A stretch of DNA of 64,000 nt from Jidongwangia harbinensis (GCF_020216025.1 NZ_JAIWNC010000029.1:1-64000), one strand, 5' to 3'. Counted from the stretch's first letter, positions 26,318-35,021 are shown. Numbers and translations: made by a program. The notes: generated by a model not told the origin, from the sequence alone.

Positions 26318-27502
26318 ATGAACGCGGTGCTGCCGCTCACCCGCACCTGCCCATTCGCGCCGCCGGCCGAGCACGTCCGCCTGCAGGAGACCGAGCCCGT
26401 GGCCTGGGTGACGCTGCCGACCGGGGAGCAGGTGTGGGCGTTGACCCGGATCGACGACATTCGCACGATGCTGACCGACCCGCGGTTCAGCGCCGACCGT
26501 ACGCACCCCGGGTTTCCCCACCTCGCGCCCGGCCGCCGGGCGATGGCCGGCTCGCTCAAGCGCATGATGGTCTCGATGGATCCGCCGGAGCACGGGCGGG
26601 CCCGCGGGGCCGTGGTGGGGGAGTTCACGGTCAGGCGGACGGCCGCGCTGCGGCCGCGGATCCAGCAGATCGTCGACGAGCGTATCGACGCGTTGGCGGC
26701 CGGCCCACGCCCCGCCGATCTCGTGCCGGCGCTGTCGCTGCCGGTGCCCTCCCTGGTCATCTGCGAGGTGCTCGGCGTGCCCTACGCCGACCACGCATTC
26801 TTCCAGCGCAGCACGGAGGCGCTCCTCCGGCGGACCACACCGCCGGAGGAGCGGCAGGTGAGCCTCGGCGGACTCCACGCCTACCTGCAGGAGCTGGTCG
26901 CCCGCAAGGCCGCCGAACCCGGTGACGACCTGCTCAGCCGCCAGCTCGACGGTGGCGCCGACCGGCAGGACGTGGTCAGCCTCGCGATGCTGCTGCTGAT
27001 CGCCGGCCACGAGACCACCGCGAACATGATCTCCCTGGGCGTCATGATGCTGCTGCGGCACCCCGACCAGCTCGCCGCGATACGCGACGACCCGGGCCGG
27101 ACACCGCGGGCCGTCGAGGAACTGCTCCGCTACTTCACCATCGGCGAGTTCTCGCTCTCCCGGGTCGCGGTCGGCGACGTCGAGATCGGCGGGAAGCTCA
27201 TCCGCGCCGGTGAGGGTGTCGTCGTGCTCTCCAACGCGGCGAACCGCGACCCGGCCGCCTTCGCCGACGGCGACCGGTTCGACGTCGGGCGCGACGCGCG
27301 GCACCATGTCGCGTTCGGCTTCGGCGCCCACCAGTGCCTCGGACAGAACCTCGCGCGCGCGGAGCTGCAGATCGTCCTCGACACGCTGTTCCGGAGGCTT
27401 CCCGGTCTGCGCCTCGCCGCGCCCGTCGACGAGCTGCCGTTCAAGGACGACGCCAACATCTACGGCCTGTACGAGCTGCCGGTCACCTGGACGGTGCCAT
27501 GA
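26318..27502 (+). CDS. Cytochrome P450 monooxygenase
   Basis: A 394-aa class I P450. It has the I-helix AGHETTANM (oxygen activation), the ExxR motif EELLRYF, and the heme loop FGFGAHQCLGQNLAR with its thiolate Cys. SMDPPEHGRARGAV is the usual C-helix region. The start MNAVLPLTRTCPFAPP is preferred to the upstream in-frame start, which would lie inside the operator. The stop overlaps the ferredoxin start (ATGA), so electrons come from that partner. The divergent TetR suggests substrate induction. The substrate is unknown. Confidence 0.95.
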   Translation: MNAVLPLTRTCPFAPPAEHVRLQETEPVAWVTLPTGEQVWALTRIDDIRTMLTDPRFSADRTHPGFPHLAPGRRAMAGSLKRMMVSMDPPEHGRARGAVVGEFTVRRTAALRPRIQQIVDERIDALAAGPRPADLVPALSLPVPSLVICEVLGVPYADHAFFQRSTEALLRRTTPPEERQVSLGGLHAYLQELVARKAAEPGDDLLSRQLDGGADRQDVVSLAMLLLIAGHETTANMISLGVMMLLRHPDQLAAIRDDPGRTPRAVEELLRYFTIGEFSLSRVAVGDVEIGGKLIRAGEGVVVLSNAANRDPAAFADGDRFDVGRDARHHVAFGFGAHQCLGQNLARAELQIVLDTLFRRLPGLRLAAPVDELPFKDDANIYGLYELPVTWTVP

Positions 27503-27696
27503 CCCGCATCGTGGCGGACGCGACCCGCTGCGTCGGCGCCGGCCAATGCGTACTCACCGATCCGGCCACGTTCGACCAGGACGGCGCGAGCGGTGTCGTC
27601 GTGTTGCTGCGCGCTGCTGTTTCCGACGAGGGCCTGGCCCTGGCGCGGGCGGCGGAGTATCTGTGCCCGGGCCGGGCGCTGTCGCTCGTCGAGTGA
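27499..27696 (+). CDS. 3Fe-4S ferredoxin, P450 redox partner
   Basis: A 65-aa ferredoxin starting MTRIVADATRCVGAGQC. Cys in CVGAGQC and in YLCPGRA are positioned as in the single-cluster [3Fe-4S] ferredoxins that serve actinobacterial P450s. The ATG overlaps the P450 stop by 4 nt, so expression is translationally coupled. It is cytoplasmic; a reductase must be encoded elsewhere. Confidence 0.93.
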   Translation: MTRIVADATRCVGAGQCVLTDPATFDQDGASGVVVLLRAAVSDEGLALARAAEYLCPGRALSLVE

Positions 27697-27783
27697 GCCA
27701 GGTTCCCGGAGCCGCATGCGCGGGCCTGGCACCTGCGCATCGGCAGACGGCCGCCGCATCGGGCCGGTTCGTAGAGTTGGCGC

Positions 27784-28920
27784 ATGCGTATCGAATTCGC
27801 CCCGTCACGCCGGTCGAGTCTGGGGATCGAATGGGAGTTCGCCTGCGTCGACCGCCGGAGCGGCGACCTGGCTCCCGCGGCTCCGGACCTGCTGGCGAAG
27901 CTCGGCGCGGCGGACGCCTTCCCGCATGTGACCAACGAGCTTCTCACCAACACGGTCGAGATCGTCAGTGCCCCGCACCGCCGGGTCCGGGACTCCGTCG
28001 ACGACCTGGCGCGGCTGGTCGAGCGGGTGAGTGCGATGGCGGAGCCGATGGGTGTCGACCTCATCTCGTCGGGGACACACCCGTTCAGCCAGTGGTTCCA
28101 GCAGCAGGTGACGCCGGGCAAGCCGCGGTACGACACGCTGATCGACCGCACCCGCTGGTGGGGCCGGCAGATGATGATCTGGGGCGTACACGTGCACGTC
28201 GCGGTCGAGGATCGCCGCAAGGTGCTGCCGATCATCGACGGCCTGCTGACGTACCTGCCGCACTTCCAGGCGCTCAGCGCCTCCAGCCCGTTCTGGGCGG
28301 GGGAGAACACCGGGTACGCCTCCAACCGGGCGCTGATGTTCCAGCAACTGCCGACCGCCGGGTTGCCGCCGCAGTTCACCGAGTGGTCCGAGTACGAGGC
28401 GATGGTGGCCGATCTGCAGCACACCGGTGTGATCGAGGAGCTGAACGAGCTGCGCTGGGACATCAGGCCCGCCCCGAAATGGGGCACGATCGAGGTGCGG
28501 ACGTTCGACGGGATTCCCACCGCGCGCGAGATCGGCGGGATCGCGGCGTTGACCCAGTGCCTGGTCGAACACTTCTCGTCGGAACTCGACGCCGGCCGCG
28601 AAGTCCCGAAACTGCAACCGTGGTTCGTCCGCGAGAACAAGTGGCGGGCGGCGCGCTACGGCATGGACGCGATCATCATCCGGAACTCCGCCGGTGACGA
28701 ACGACTCGTGACCGAGGACCTCGCGGAGTTGCTGTCGGCCCTCGCGCCGACCGCCCAGGCGCTCGGCTGTCCGGCGGAGCTGGACGGCGTGCGGGACATC
28801 ATCGACCGGGGCGCGAGCTATCAGCGTCAGCTCCGGGTCGCCGCGGCCAACGGCGGTAGCCTCAAGGCCGTCGTGTCCTCGCTCGTCTGGGAACTGCGCG
28901 AGGACAGGCCAGGCTCCTAG
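27784..28920 (+). CDS. YbdK-type carboxylate-amine (glutamate-cysteine) ligase
   Basis: A 378-aa ATP-dependent ligase of the GCS2 family. Motifs are SLGIEWEFACVD at the N terminus, SSGTHPFSQW, the metal-binding WGVHVHVAVED, and PAPKWGTIEVRTFDG. Members ligate glutamate to cysteine or related amines; in actinomycetes the physiological product varies. TAGAGT (27772-27777) sits exactly 6 nt before the ATG with no Shine-Dalgarno, so a leaderless transcript is likely. It converges on the crotonase gene at 28930. Confidence 0.92.
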   Translation: MRIEFAPSRRSSLGIEWEFACVDRRSGDLAPAAPDLLAKLGAADAFPHVTNELLTNTVEIVSAPHRRVRDSVDDLARLVERVSAMAEPMGVDLISSGTHPFSQWFQQQVTPGKPRYDTLIDRTRWWGRQMMIWGVHVHVAVEDRRKVLPIIDGLLTYLPHFQALSASSPFWAGENTGYASNRALMFQQLPTAGLPPQFTEWSEYEAMVADLQHTGVIEELNELRWDIRPAPKWGTIEVRTFDGIPTAREIGGIAALTQCLVEHFSSELDAGREVPKLQPWFVRENKWRAARYGMDAIIIRNSAGDERLVTEDLAELLSALAPTAQALGCPAELDGVRDIIDRGASYQRQLRVAAANGGSLKAVVSSLVWELREDRPGS

Positions 28921-28929
28921 CGGGATGTC

Positions 28930-30198
28930 TCACCGGCCGCCTCCGGCGTGCAGGACGCCGCCGGTCCAGGCGGGAAAGCCGGCACCGAGTACGGAGGCGA
29001 CGTCGGCGCCGGCCGGGTCGATCCGCAGGCCGTTGTCGAGGGCGCGGCGCGCGGCGGCGGCCATGTCGGCGGGGTCGGGACCGGCGTCCAGAAGGGTCTG
29101 CACGAAGGAGACGTGGCCGGCGTGGATGAGCACCGGGATACCGCCCTTCGCGCGTACCCCGGGGATGTGGCCGGCGTCGGTGATCTCGACGATCGGAGCG
29201 CCGGGGGCGAAGAACACCGCCGCCAAGGGGTTGTCGACGATCTGCGGGAACTCCCGCACTCCGGTCCGCGTGCCGTCCGCGGGAAGCCGGGTGGGTGCCG
29301 TGGCGAGCGCACGCATCGCGGAGAACAGATGTGCCAGACCCGGGAACTCGGGCGCACTCAGCAGGGCCCGGCAAGCCGCCGTCTCGATGTCGAAGGCCTC
29401 GTCCAACGGCGCCGCCGCGCTGCGCACCGCCACCTCGTGCACCGCGGCGAGGGCACGTACCGGTGACCCTTGTGAGCGGCGGTGCACCTCCTCGGCCACG
29501 CCCGGCGGCTCCGCGGTCCCACCGGGAAGCGCGTAACCGGGTCGCTCCCACCGCTGCACGAAATGCCCGGCCGGCTGCGCCCGAACCCAGGCCCGCGCCG
29601 CGGCGACCGTGTCGTCGGCCAGCTCGTCCACCAGGCCGGCGGCCAGCGCCTGCGCGGGGTGGTACACCGTGCCGGGGCCGACGATCTCGAGCACCGTCGC
29701 GGCGATCCCGAACATGCGGGTCGCGCGGACCGTTCCGCCACCCGCCGGGAGGATGCCCATCCCGGTCTCGGCGAGCGCCCACACGACTGACGGGTTGTTC
29801 GCGCCGACCCGGTAGTGGCAGGCCAGCGCCAGCTCGAAGCCGCCGCCGAGCGCGGAGCCGTTGAGCGCGGCGGCGACCGGCCGGCCCAGGGTCTCCAGCC
29901 GGCGCGCCTGGTCGCGCAGCGGTGTCAGCAGCTCGTAGGTGGCGGCGGCCTCGTCCGGGGTGATCTCGCCCGGCACGAAGTCGGGGCCGGCGATGAAGGA
30001 GCGTTTCGCCGAGGTGAGCACGACGCCACGCAGCCGGCCGAGGTGCCGGGTGAGGTCGTCGAGGCAGGCGCCGAGCCCGTCGTAGTGGCGACGGTTCAGC
30101 ATGTTCGCGGTGCGGCCGGGGTCGTCGAGGGTCACGGTGACGACGCCGTCGGCGTCCCAGGACCAGCGCGCCGAACCAGACTGTTGGACATCCGTCAT
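28930..30198 (-). CDS. Crotonase-family protein, possibly a shortened FadB/J-type enzyme
   Basis: A 422-aa protein. Residues about 10-200 form an enoyl-CoA hydratase domain with the oxyanion loop ALNGSALGGGFELALACHY and GMGILPAGGGTVRATRMFG. The last 40 residues (DPAGADVASVLGAGFPAWTG) resemble the C terminus of multifunctional beta-oxidation proteins, yet no GxGxxG NAD-binding domain lies between, so the length is about 300 residues short. The start at 30198 lies inside the operator-like repeat, with TACGTT 6 nt upstream (leaderless). It is divergent from an ArsR-type regulator. Confidence 0.8.
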   Translation of the reverse strand: MTDVQQSGSARWSWDADGVVTVTLDDPGRTANMLNRRHYDGLGACLDDLTRHLGRLRGVVLTSAKRSFIAGPDFVPGEITPDEAAATYELLTPLRDQARRLETLGRPVAAALNGSALGGGFELALACHYRVGANNPSVVWALAETGMGILPAGGGTVRATRMFGIAATVLEIVGPGTVYHPAQALAAGLVDELADDTVAAARAWVRAQPAGHFVQRWERPGYALPGGTAEPPGVAEEVHRRSQGSPVRALAAVHEVAVRSAAAPLDEAFDIETAACRALLSAPEFPGLAHLFSAMRALATAPTRLPADGTRTGVREFPQIVDNPLAAVFFAPGAPIVEITDAGHIPGVRAKGGIPVLIHAGHVSFVQTLLDAGPDPADMAAAARRALDNGLRIDPAGADVASVLGAGFPAWTGGVLHAGGGR

Positions 30199-30234
30199 AC
30201 GGTTAACGTAGGCGATGGTATGACGGATGTCCAA
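30184..30234. promoter_or_regulatory. 17-bp perfect inverted-repeat operator spanning both start codons
   Basis: TTGGACATCCGTCATAC (30184-30200) and GTATGACGGATGTCCAA (30218-30234) are perfect reverse complements with a 17-nt spacer. The arms contain the start codons of both divergent genes, so both proteins begin MTDVQ. The spacer and arm edges carry -10-like elements for each direction. The adjacent ArsR-type protein is the obvious ligand-responsive binder. Confidence 0.8.
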
Positions 30235-30582
30235 CTGTATGGTGGGGGCATGGCCCGGGAGGACGACGCGATGCCGGACATCGCCGAGGTGACGATGGTC
30301 GACGTGCTGCGGGCGGTCGCCGACCCGATCCGCCTCCGTATCGTGCAGACGCTCGCCGACGGCCTGCCGCACGGCAAATGCGGCACCCACTGGGATTTCG
30401 GCGTGCACAAATCGACCATGACGCACCACTTCCGCACGCTGCGGCAGGCAGGCCTGACCCGTACCGTCGTGTCCGGCCGCACGCACACCGTCGAGTTGCG
30501 CCGCGACGAGCTCGACGTCCGCTTCCCCGGCCTGATCGACGCCCTGACCACTGCCGCCGGCGTGCCACAGCGGCAGGGTTGA
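30220..30582 (+). CDS. ArsR-family winged-helix regulator
   Basis: A 120-aa regulator with a winged helix at about 25-100: MVDVLRAVADPIRLRIVQTL, then VHKSTMTHHFRTLRQAGLTR as recognition helix region and VVSGRTHTVELRRDEL as wing. HGKCGTHWDFGV inserts a Cys, but no ArsR metal box is apparent. The ATG at 30220 sits in the operator; ATG 30250 is a possible later start. It is divergent from the crotonase gene, which it most likely represses. Confidence 0.88.
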   Translation: MTDVQLYGGGMAREDDAMPDIAEVTMVDVLRAVADPIRLRIVQTLADGLPHGKCGTHWDFGVHKSTMTHHFRTLRQAGLTRTVVSGRTHTVELRRDELDVRFPGLIDALTTAAGVPQRQG

Positions 30583-30681
30583 GTCACCGCCGCGGGCGCA
30601 CGGCCGGCGGCCTCGGCGGTTCCTGAGATCTGGAACCGGGCGATGAGCGGAGGCCCAGCTCGACCGGTCTAGGCTGCCGAC

Positions 30682-31152
30682 GTGCCGGTGGTGATCGAGG
30701 TCGTGACGTTCGTCCAGGCTGCTTCGGACGTCGTGTTCGACCTGGCGCTCGACGTGGACGTCCATGCCGCGTCGATTCCCGACAGTGCCGAGACCGCGAC
30801 GACGAGCACCGGCCGGCGTCGCCTCGCGCTCGGTGACGAGGTCACCTTCCGTGCTCGTCACTTCGGCCTTCGCTGGCGCATGGCCAGCCGGATCACGGTG
30901 TGCGAGCGTCCGTATCGGTTCGTCGACGAGCAGACCCGGGGGCCCTTCCGGATGCTGCGTCACGAGCATCTGTTCCACACCCTGCGGCCCGGGACCACCC
31001 GGATGACGGATCGGATGACCGTTGGTGCACCGCTCGGGCCGGTGGGGGTGGTGGTGACTCGTCTGCTGCTCGCCCCGTACCTGCGACGGCTCCTGGAGGA
31101 GCGTGCCGCTCACCTCAGGCGGGCGGCCGAGGCGTGTGCCGGTCAGCCTTGA
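30682..31152 (+). CDS. SRPBCC-family protein
   Basis: A 156-aa START/Bet v1-like protein. It opens with VIEVVTFVQAASDVVFDLAL and continues with FRARHFGLRWRMASRITVCE, PYRFVDEQTRGPFRMLRHEH and a long C-terminal helix region LLLAPYLRRLLEERAAHLRR, the usual cell-cycle-inhibitor/SRPBCC layout. Such proteins enclose a hydrophobic ligand. GTG start with TAGGCT (30670-30675) exactly 6 nt upstream and no Shine-Dalgarno, so probably leaderless. Confidence 0.85.
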   Translation: MPVVIEVVTFVQAASDVVFDLALDVDVHAASIPDSAETATTSTGRRRLALGDEVTFRARHFGLRWRMASRITVCERPYRFVDEQTRGPFRMLRHEHLFHTLRPGTTRMTDRMTVGAPLGPVGVVVTRLLLAPYLRRLLEERAAHLRRAAEACAGQP

Positions 31153-31214
31153 CGGTGCTTCCCCGGCACAGGGCGGATCCACGCTTCCGGGCGGTGGGTG
31201 TGGTGGGTGACTGA

Positions 31215-32075
31215 TCAGAGGTCGTCGAGGATGCGTTCCAGGTCGCGTTCGCCCTCGCGCGTCTGCACGCCCGCGGCGAGTTGCCGGTGGGCCGACGCGA
31301 CCATGTCCTCGGTGAACAGGGAGAACAGGGCGGCATTCTCCACGGCGTACGCACGGTGCGGGATTTTCGGGGTGATGGTCTCGACGGTGGTCTTGACGGC
31401 GGCGACGACCTCCGGCCGCAGGCGCGCGATCCGGCGTGCCAGCCGGTCGACGAAGGCGTCGATCTCGTCGGCGGGGAGTGCGCGATTGACCAGGCCGTAG
31501 CGCTCGGCCAGTTCGGCGCCGACCAGCTCGCCGCCGAGCAGCAGTTCCAGGGCGCGTTCCCGGCCGAGCAGACGGGCCATGTGCACCGTCCCGCCACCGC
31601 CGGGAAGGATGTCCATCACGGCCTCGGGCTGGGCCTGGCCGGATCGTCCGATCGCCGCGAAGCGCATGTCCAGGTACATGAGGAACTCGTTGCCGGCGCC
31701 GCGGGCAAAACCACTGATCTTGCCGATGGTGACCTGTGGCAGGCTACGCACCTCGTCGCTCAGGGCCTCGAGGATGTTCATGCCGTCCGCAACCGGCACG
31801 TCCGGAGCGGCGGCGATCGCGGCGGCGGTGGCGGCGGGTAGCGCCGCGGGGTCGGTGAGGTAGGCCATGTCGCCGTGCGCGCTGAAGAACTCCGGGTCGG
31901 CGCTGTCGAACACGACGACGCGGACCTCGGTGTCGTGGCGTACCCGGTTGACGAAGCCGCGCAGTGACGGCAGCAGGACGCCGTCCAGGAGATTCAGCGG
32001 CGGGTGGTCGAGGGTGGCGACGGCGACGCCGTTCGCGACCGCGATGCGTACCCCGGGCAGGTCGTCGTAGTCCAT
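31215..32075 (-). CDS. Enoyl-CoA hydratase/isomerase-family protein
   Basis: A 286-aa crotonase. Motifs: VAVATLDHPPLNLLDGVLLP (N-terminal strands and substrate loop), FFSAHGDMAYL (CoA site), KISGFARGAGNEFLMYLDMR (oxyanion-hole loop) and MDILPGGGGTVHMARLLG. AAGGAG lies 5 nt before the ATG. Catalytic acid residues could not be placed firmly, so hydratase, isomerase or thioesterase chemistry remain open. A divergent TetR gene with paired palindromes between them suggests ligand control by an acyl-CoA-like compound. Confidence 0.88.
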   Translation of the reverse strand: MDYDDLPGVRIAVANGVAVATLDHPPLNLLDGVLLPSLRGFVNRVRHDTEVRVVVFDSADPEFFSAHGDMAYLTDPAALPAATAAAIAAAPDVPVADGMNILEALSDEVRSLPQVTIGKISGFARGAGNEFLMYLDMRFAAIGRSGQAQPEAVMDILPGGGGTVHMARLLGRERALELLLGGELVGAELAERYGLVNRALPADEIDAFVDRLARRIARLRPEVVAAVKTTVETITPKIPHRAYAVENAALFSLFTEDMVASAHRQLAAGVQTREGERDLERILDDL

Positions 32076-32094
32076 CTATACTCCTTACCGAACT

Positions 32095-32133
32095 GGGGAG
32101 TTTCCCCGGAAATTATGTGGGGACCATCCCCAC
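32095..32133. promoter_or_regulatory. Paired palindromes, likely TetR operator
   Basis: GGGGA-GTT-TCCCC (32095-32107) and GTGGGG-ACCAT-CCCCAC (32117-32133) are two perfect dyads in the short gap between the divergent crotonase and TetR genes. Related half-sites in tandem are what a TetR pair of dimers would bind. Confidence 0.6.
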
Positions 32134-32150
32134 TTAGTCAATGAGGAGTG

Positions 32151-32738
32151 ATGTTGGCCAAAGCACGCCCGCTGCGCGCCGACGCCCAGCGCAACCGCGA
32201 CGCGATCCTGTCCGCCGCCCGGGAGACGTTCGAGGAACAGGGCGTGTTCGCCCCGCTCGACGCGATCGCGTTACGCGCCGGCGTCGGCAACGCCACGCTC
32301 TACCGCAACTTCCCCACCCGGGACGATCTGGTGTCCGCCGTCATCGCGGGCTTCTTCACCCGAGCGCTGGCCGAGGCCGACGAGCTGGCCCGAACGCTGC
32401 CGCCGGCAGCCGCACTCGGCGAGTGGCTGATCCGGGTGAGCTGGGGCCTGCGGATCTGGCACGACCTGCCCACGTGCCTCGCCACCGCGCACGACGACGA
32501 CGCCTCGCCGTTGCACTCGGCGAACGCGCCGCTGGTCGAGCGGATCGGCGTGCTGCTGGACGGCGCACGGGCGGCCGGCCAGATCGGGGACGAGATGACA
32601 GCGGACGAGGTGTTCGAGTTGGTCCTCGCCCTGTCCTGGGGCATCGACCGATTCGGTGACGACCAGGCGAAGGCGCGACGCCGAGTCACGACCGCGATGA
32701 CCGGAATCTACGCGCGGCCGGACCCTCTCCCACTCTGA
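32151..32738 (+). CDS. TetR/AcrR-family regulator
   Basis: A 195-aa regulator. Its helix-turn-helix lies at about 12-60 (RDAILSAARETFEEQGVF, AGVGNATLYRNFPTRDDLV). The C-terminal half is a TetR-type ligand-binding domain (VFELVLALSWGIDRFGDD). AGGAG at 32144-32148 is followed closely by GTG, ATG and TTG codons in frame, so the exact start (32148, 32151 or 32154) is uncertain. It is divergent from the crotonase gene and presumably represses it. Confidence 0.9.
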   Translation: MLAKARPLRADAQRNRDAILSAARETFEEQGVFAPLDAIALRAGVGNATLYRNFPTRDDLVSAVIAGFFTRALAEADELARTLPPAAALGEWLIRVSWGLRIWHDLPTCLATAHDDDASPLHSANAPLVERIGVLLDGARAAGQIGDEMTADEVFELVLALSWGIDRFGDDQAKARRRVTTAMTGIYARPDPLPL

Positions 32739-32779
32739 CGAGCGGACGACCACGGCCAGGCCATCCGTAGGCTGGCGGG

Positions 32780-33196
32780 GTGCGGATCGACCTGGTTGCC
32801 CTGATCGTTGACGAGTACGACTCGGCCATCGCCTTCTTCACCGGCGTACTCGGCTTCGACCTCGTCGAGGACTCACCCTCACTCACCAACGACGGACAGC
32901 CGAAACGCTGGGTGGTCGTCCGTCCGCCCGGCGCGCAGACCGGGCTTCTCCTTGCCCGGGCCGACGGAGAACACCAGACCGCGGCCGTCGGTCATCAAAC
33001 AGCCGGACGGGTCGGGTTCTTCCTCCGCGTCGACGACTTCGACGCCACGTACCGACGGATGACCGAGGCCGGCGTCACCTTCGTACGCCCGCCGCGTACC
33101 GAACCCTATGGCCGCGTGGCCGTCTTCCTCGACATCGCCGGGAACCGGTGGGACCTCCTCGGCGACGTGCGAGCCGGAGAAGGCCCGGCTGCATAG
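32780..33196 (+). CDS. VOC/glyoxalase-family protein
   Basis: A 138-aa VOC protein: LVALIVDEYDSAIAFFTGVLG at the start, a GRVGFFLRVDDFDATYRRM middle strand-helix unit, and GRVAVFLDIAGNRWDLLGD at the end. This resembles the bleomycin-resistance/extradiol superfamily with one module. GTG start, with TAGGCT (32768-32773) exactly 6 nt upstream and no Shine-Dalgarno, indicating a leaderless mRNA. The 177 bp that follow contain no gene. Confidence 0.87.
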   Translation: MRIDLVALIVDEYDSAIAFFTGVLGFDLVEDSPSLTNDGQPKRWVVVRPPGAQTGLLLARADGEHQTAAVGHQTAGRVGFFLRVDDFDATYRRMTEAGVTFVRPPRTEPYGRVAVFLDIAGNRWDLLGDVRAGEGPAA

Positions 33197-33373
33197 TGCT
33201 GGGATGACATTCGGCGGGCCGCATCGTCGCTGCGTTGGAAAATCAACCGATCATCCGACCACGGACAGCGGAAACCCACGAGTTTCGCGATTCCGACATG
33301 GGACAGGGTTGCATTCTTCCGGTCGGGCGGCAAGGGTTGTCCAGGAAATATCATGAGGTGAAAGTGACTCTGG

Positions 33374-34600
33374 ATGCCCGAACGGTTTTCGCGCAGATCA
33401 TTCGTGAGCGGCGCACTGTCATGTGGAGCATTGTCGGCGTGGGGCAGTCTGGTTTTCAGTGGCCGGCCCGCGCCGCGACCGCAGCGCAAGGTCACGCTTA
33501 CCATCGCGAGCGGTGCGGATCTCACCGGTGCCAGGCAGTTGCTCAACGACGTCTGGAATGAGGGTGACCCGAACTGCACCGCGGAATACCGCATTGCCGA
33601 AGGGTCGACCTCCGACCAATTCCGCCAGATGCGGGGATGGGCGGCCAACGGAGAGGTCGACATCGTCAACCTTGACGCCATCCACATGGCGGAGGCGGTC
33701 TCGACCGGCTTGTTGAGACCGCTGGACGTCGACAACCGTGCTCAGTTCCTGGAAGCGCCGCTCCGGACCTGTCAGGTGGCCGGCGACGAGCGGCTGTGGG
33801 CGGTGCCGTTCAACACGGACTGTGGCGTGCTCTTCCACCGATCTCCCGGCCGGGGATCGCTGCCGAAGCTGCGTGACCTGCTCGAGTCCACCAAGTCCGG
33901 AGCGGGGAGGCGCTGGATCGCCCAGCTGCCCCAGAGTCCCGGACCGCAGGGCGAGGCCTTTCTCTGCAACGTCCTGGAGCACGCGCTGGCGATCGACCCG
34001 GGCATCGTGGACGCGGACGGCGTCCCGTCCGCCGAAATCGACCGATGGCACGACGCGCTACAGCCGCTCCGGACGGCGATCGGCCGGGACCGGGTGGTCG
34101 GCGTGGCGGAGCTCAGCGATGAGAATCGCAGCGTCAACTCGTTCGTCGGGGGCGCTGCCACCATTATGCGCAACTGGCCCACCAGGTTTCGGGAGATTGA
34201 TCGCAAGGTCGCGGCGGCCATCGCCATCGGTGGTCTGCCGCACGGCATTCTCGGTGGACAGAACCTGGCCATCACCACGCGGACCCGAAATCCCGCCGAG
34301 GCGCAGAAGTGGATCGATTTCATGACCGGTCTACCCGCGCAGCACGTACTCGCGGTGCACGGATTCGCGCCGACCCGGACGAATACGTACAACGACGATG
34401 TCCTACAGGATCAGGTGCCGCATCTGGAAACCCTGCGAATCCTGATCGGGCAGGCCCGGCCCCGTCCGGGCCTGCCCGACTACGACAATTTCTCGAAGGA
34501 TGTCCAGGAGCCGCTGCGGGTCTACTTGTTCGACCCGCGGGTCACCAAGCTCCCCGGAAGCTTCGTCGAGCTGATGAAGAAGGCGCGGGCCGGAAAATGA
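33374..34600 (+). CDS. Tat-exported extracellular solute-binding protein
   Basis: A 408-aa family 1-type solute-binding protein. The N terminus has a twin-arginine signal (FSRRSFVSGALSCGALSAWG). The mature part shows VTLTIASGADLTGARQLLND, VDIVNLDAIHMAEAVSTG and FVGGAATIMRNWPTRF, which fit the sugar/oligosaccharide binding fold. No lipobox is obvious, so anchoring is uncertain. No permease or ATPase gene is nearby. Instead its stop overlaps a 110-aa membrane protein gene (ATGA). The upstream ribosome-binding sequence is weak. Confidence 0.85.
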   Translation: MPERFSRRSFVSGALSCGALSAWGSLVFSGRPAPRPQRKVTLTIASGADLTGARQLLNDVWNEGDPNCTAEYRIAEGSTSDQFRQMRGWAANGEVDIVNLDAIHMAEAVSTGLLRPLDVDNRAQFLEAPLRTCQVAGDERLWAVPFNTDCGVLFHRSPGRGSLPKLRDLLESTKSGAGRRWIAQLPQSPGPQGEAFLCNVLEHALAIDPGIVDADGVPSAEIDRWHDALQPLRTAIGRDRVVGVAELSDENRSVNSFVGGAATIMRNWPTRFREIDRKVAAAIAIGGLPHGILGGQNLAITTRTRNPAEAQKWIDFMTGLPAQHVLAVHGFAPTRTNTYNDDVLQDQVPHLETLRILIGQARPRPGLPDYDNFSKDVQEPLRVYLFDPRVTKLPGSFVELMKKARAGK

Positions 34601-34929
34601 GCGGATTCGCCTTCTTCGAGCAACCCGCCTATCTGCCGTCGCTCTGGGCCACCGCGCTGGTGGTGGCCACCGTCGGGATCACCTCTCTGGTGAACCGGCT
34701 GGTCCGGAACAGCCGGCGCGTCGCGGTGCCCCGGCAGCTCTTCATCGTCTCTCTCGCTCTGGCGGCGATCGTGCTGCTGATCCACCTGATCTCCATCGGC
34801 CTCGACAAGGCGGACAAGCTGTCCAGCATCATCAGCATGTTCCTGGCCATCGCCACGTTGGGTGTGGCCTCGTGGATCAGCCGGTCGGTGGAGGAGAAGG
34901 ACGAGGACGAGCACGAACCGACGCGGTAA
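34597..34929 (+). CDS. Three-helix membrane protein coupled to solute-binding protein
   Basis: A 110-aa protein with three hydrophobic segments (LWATALVVATVGITSLV, LFIVSLALAAIVLLIHLIS, IISMFLAIATLGVASWI) and an acidic C-terminal tail (EEKDEDEHEP). The ATG overlaps the stop of the solute-binding protein, so the two are translationally coupled. It is too short and wrongly organised for an ABC permease. A docking or sensing partner for the binding protein is a possibility; the family is not recognised. Confidence 0.7.
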   Translation: MSGFAFFEQPAYLPSLWATALVVATVGITSLVNRLVRNSRRVAVPRQLFIVSLALAAIVLLIHLISIGLDKADKLSSIISMFLAIATLGVASWISRSVEEKDEDEHEPTR

Positions 34930-35021
34930 GACGTGGCCTGGACGCGCGACCCGCGTTGTTCACGCCGTTGCGCGCTGCCGACAGCCATGGACGTAATGGC
35001 CCTTCGCCTACCATCCGTGTC

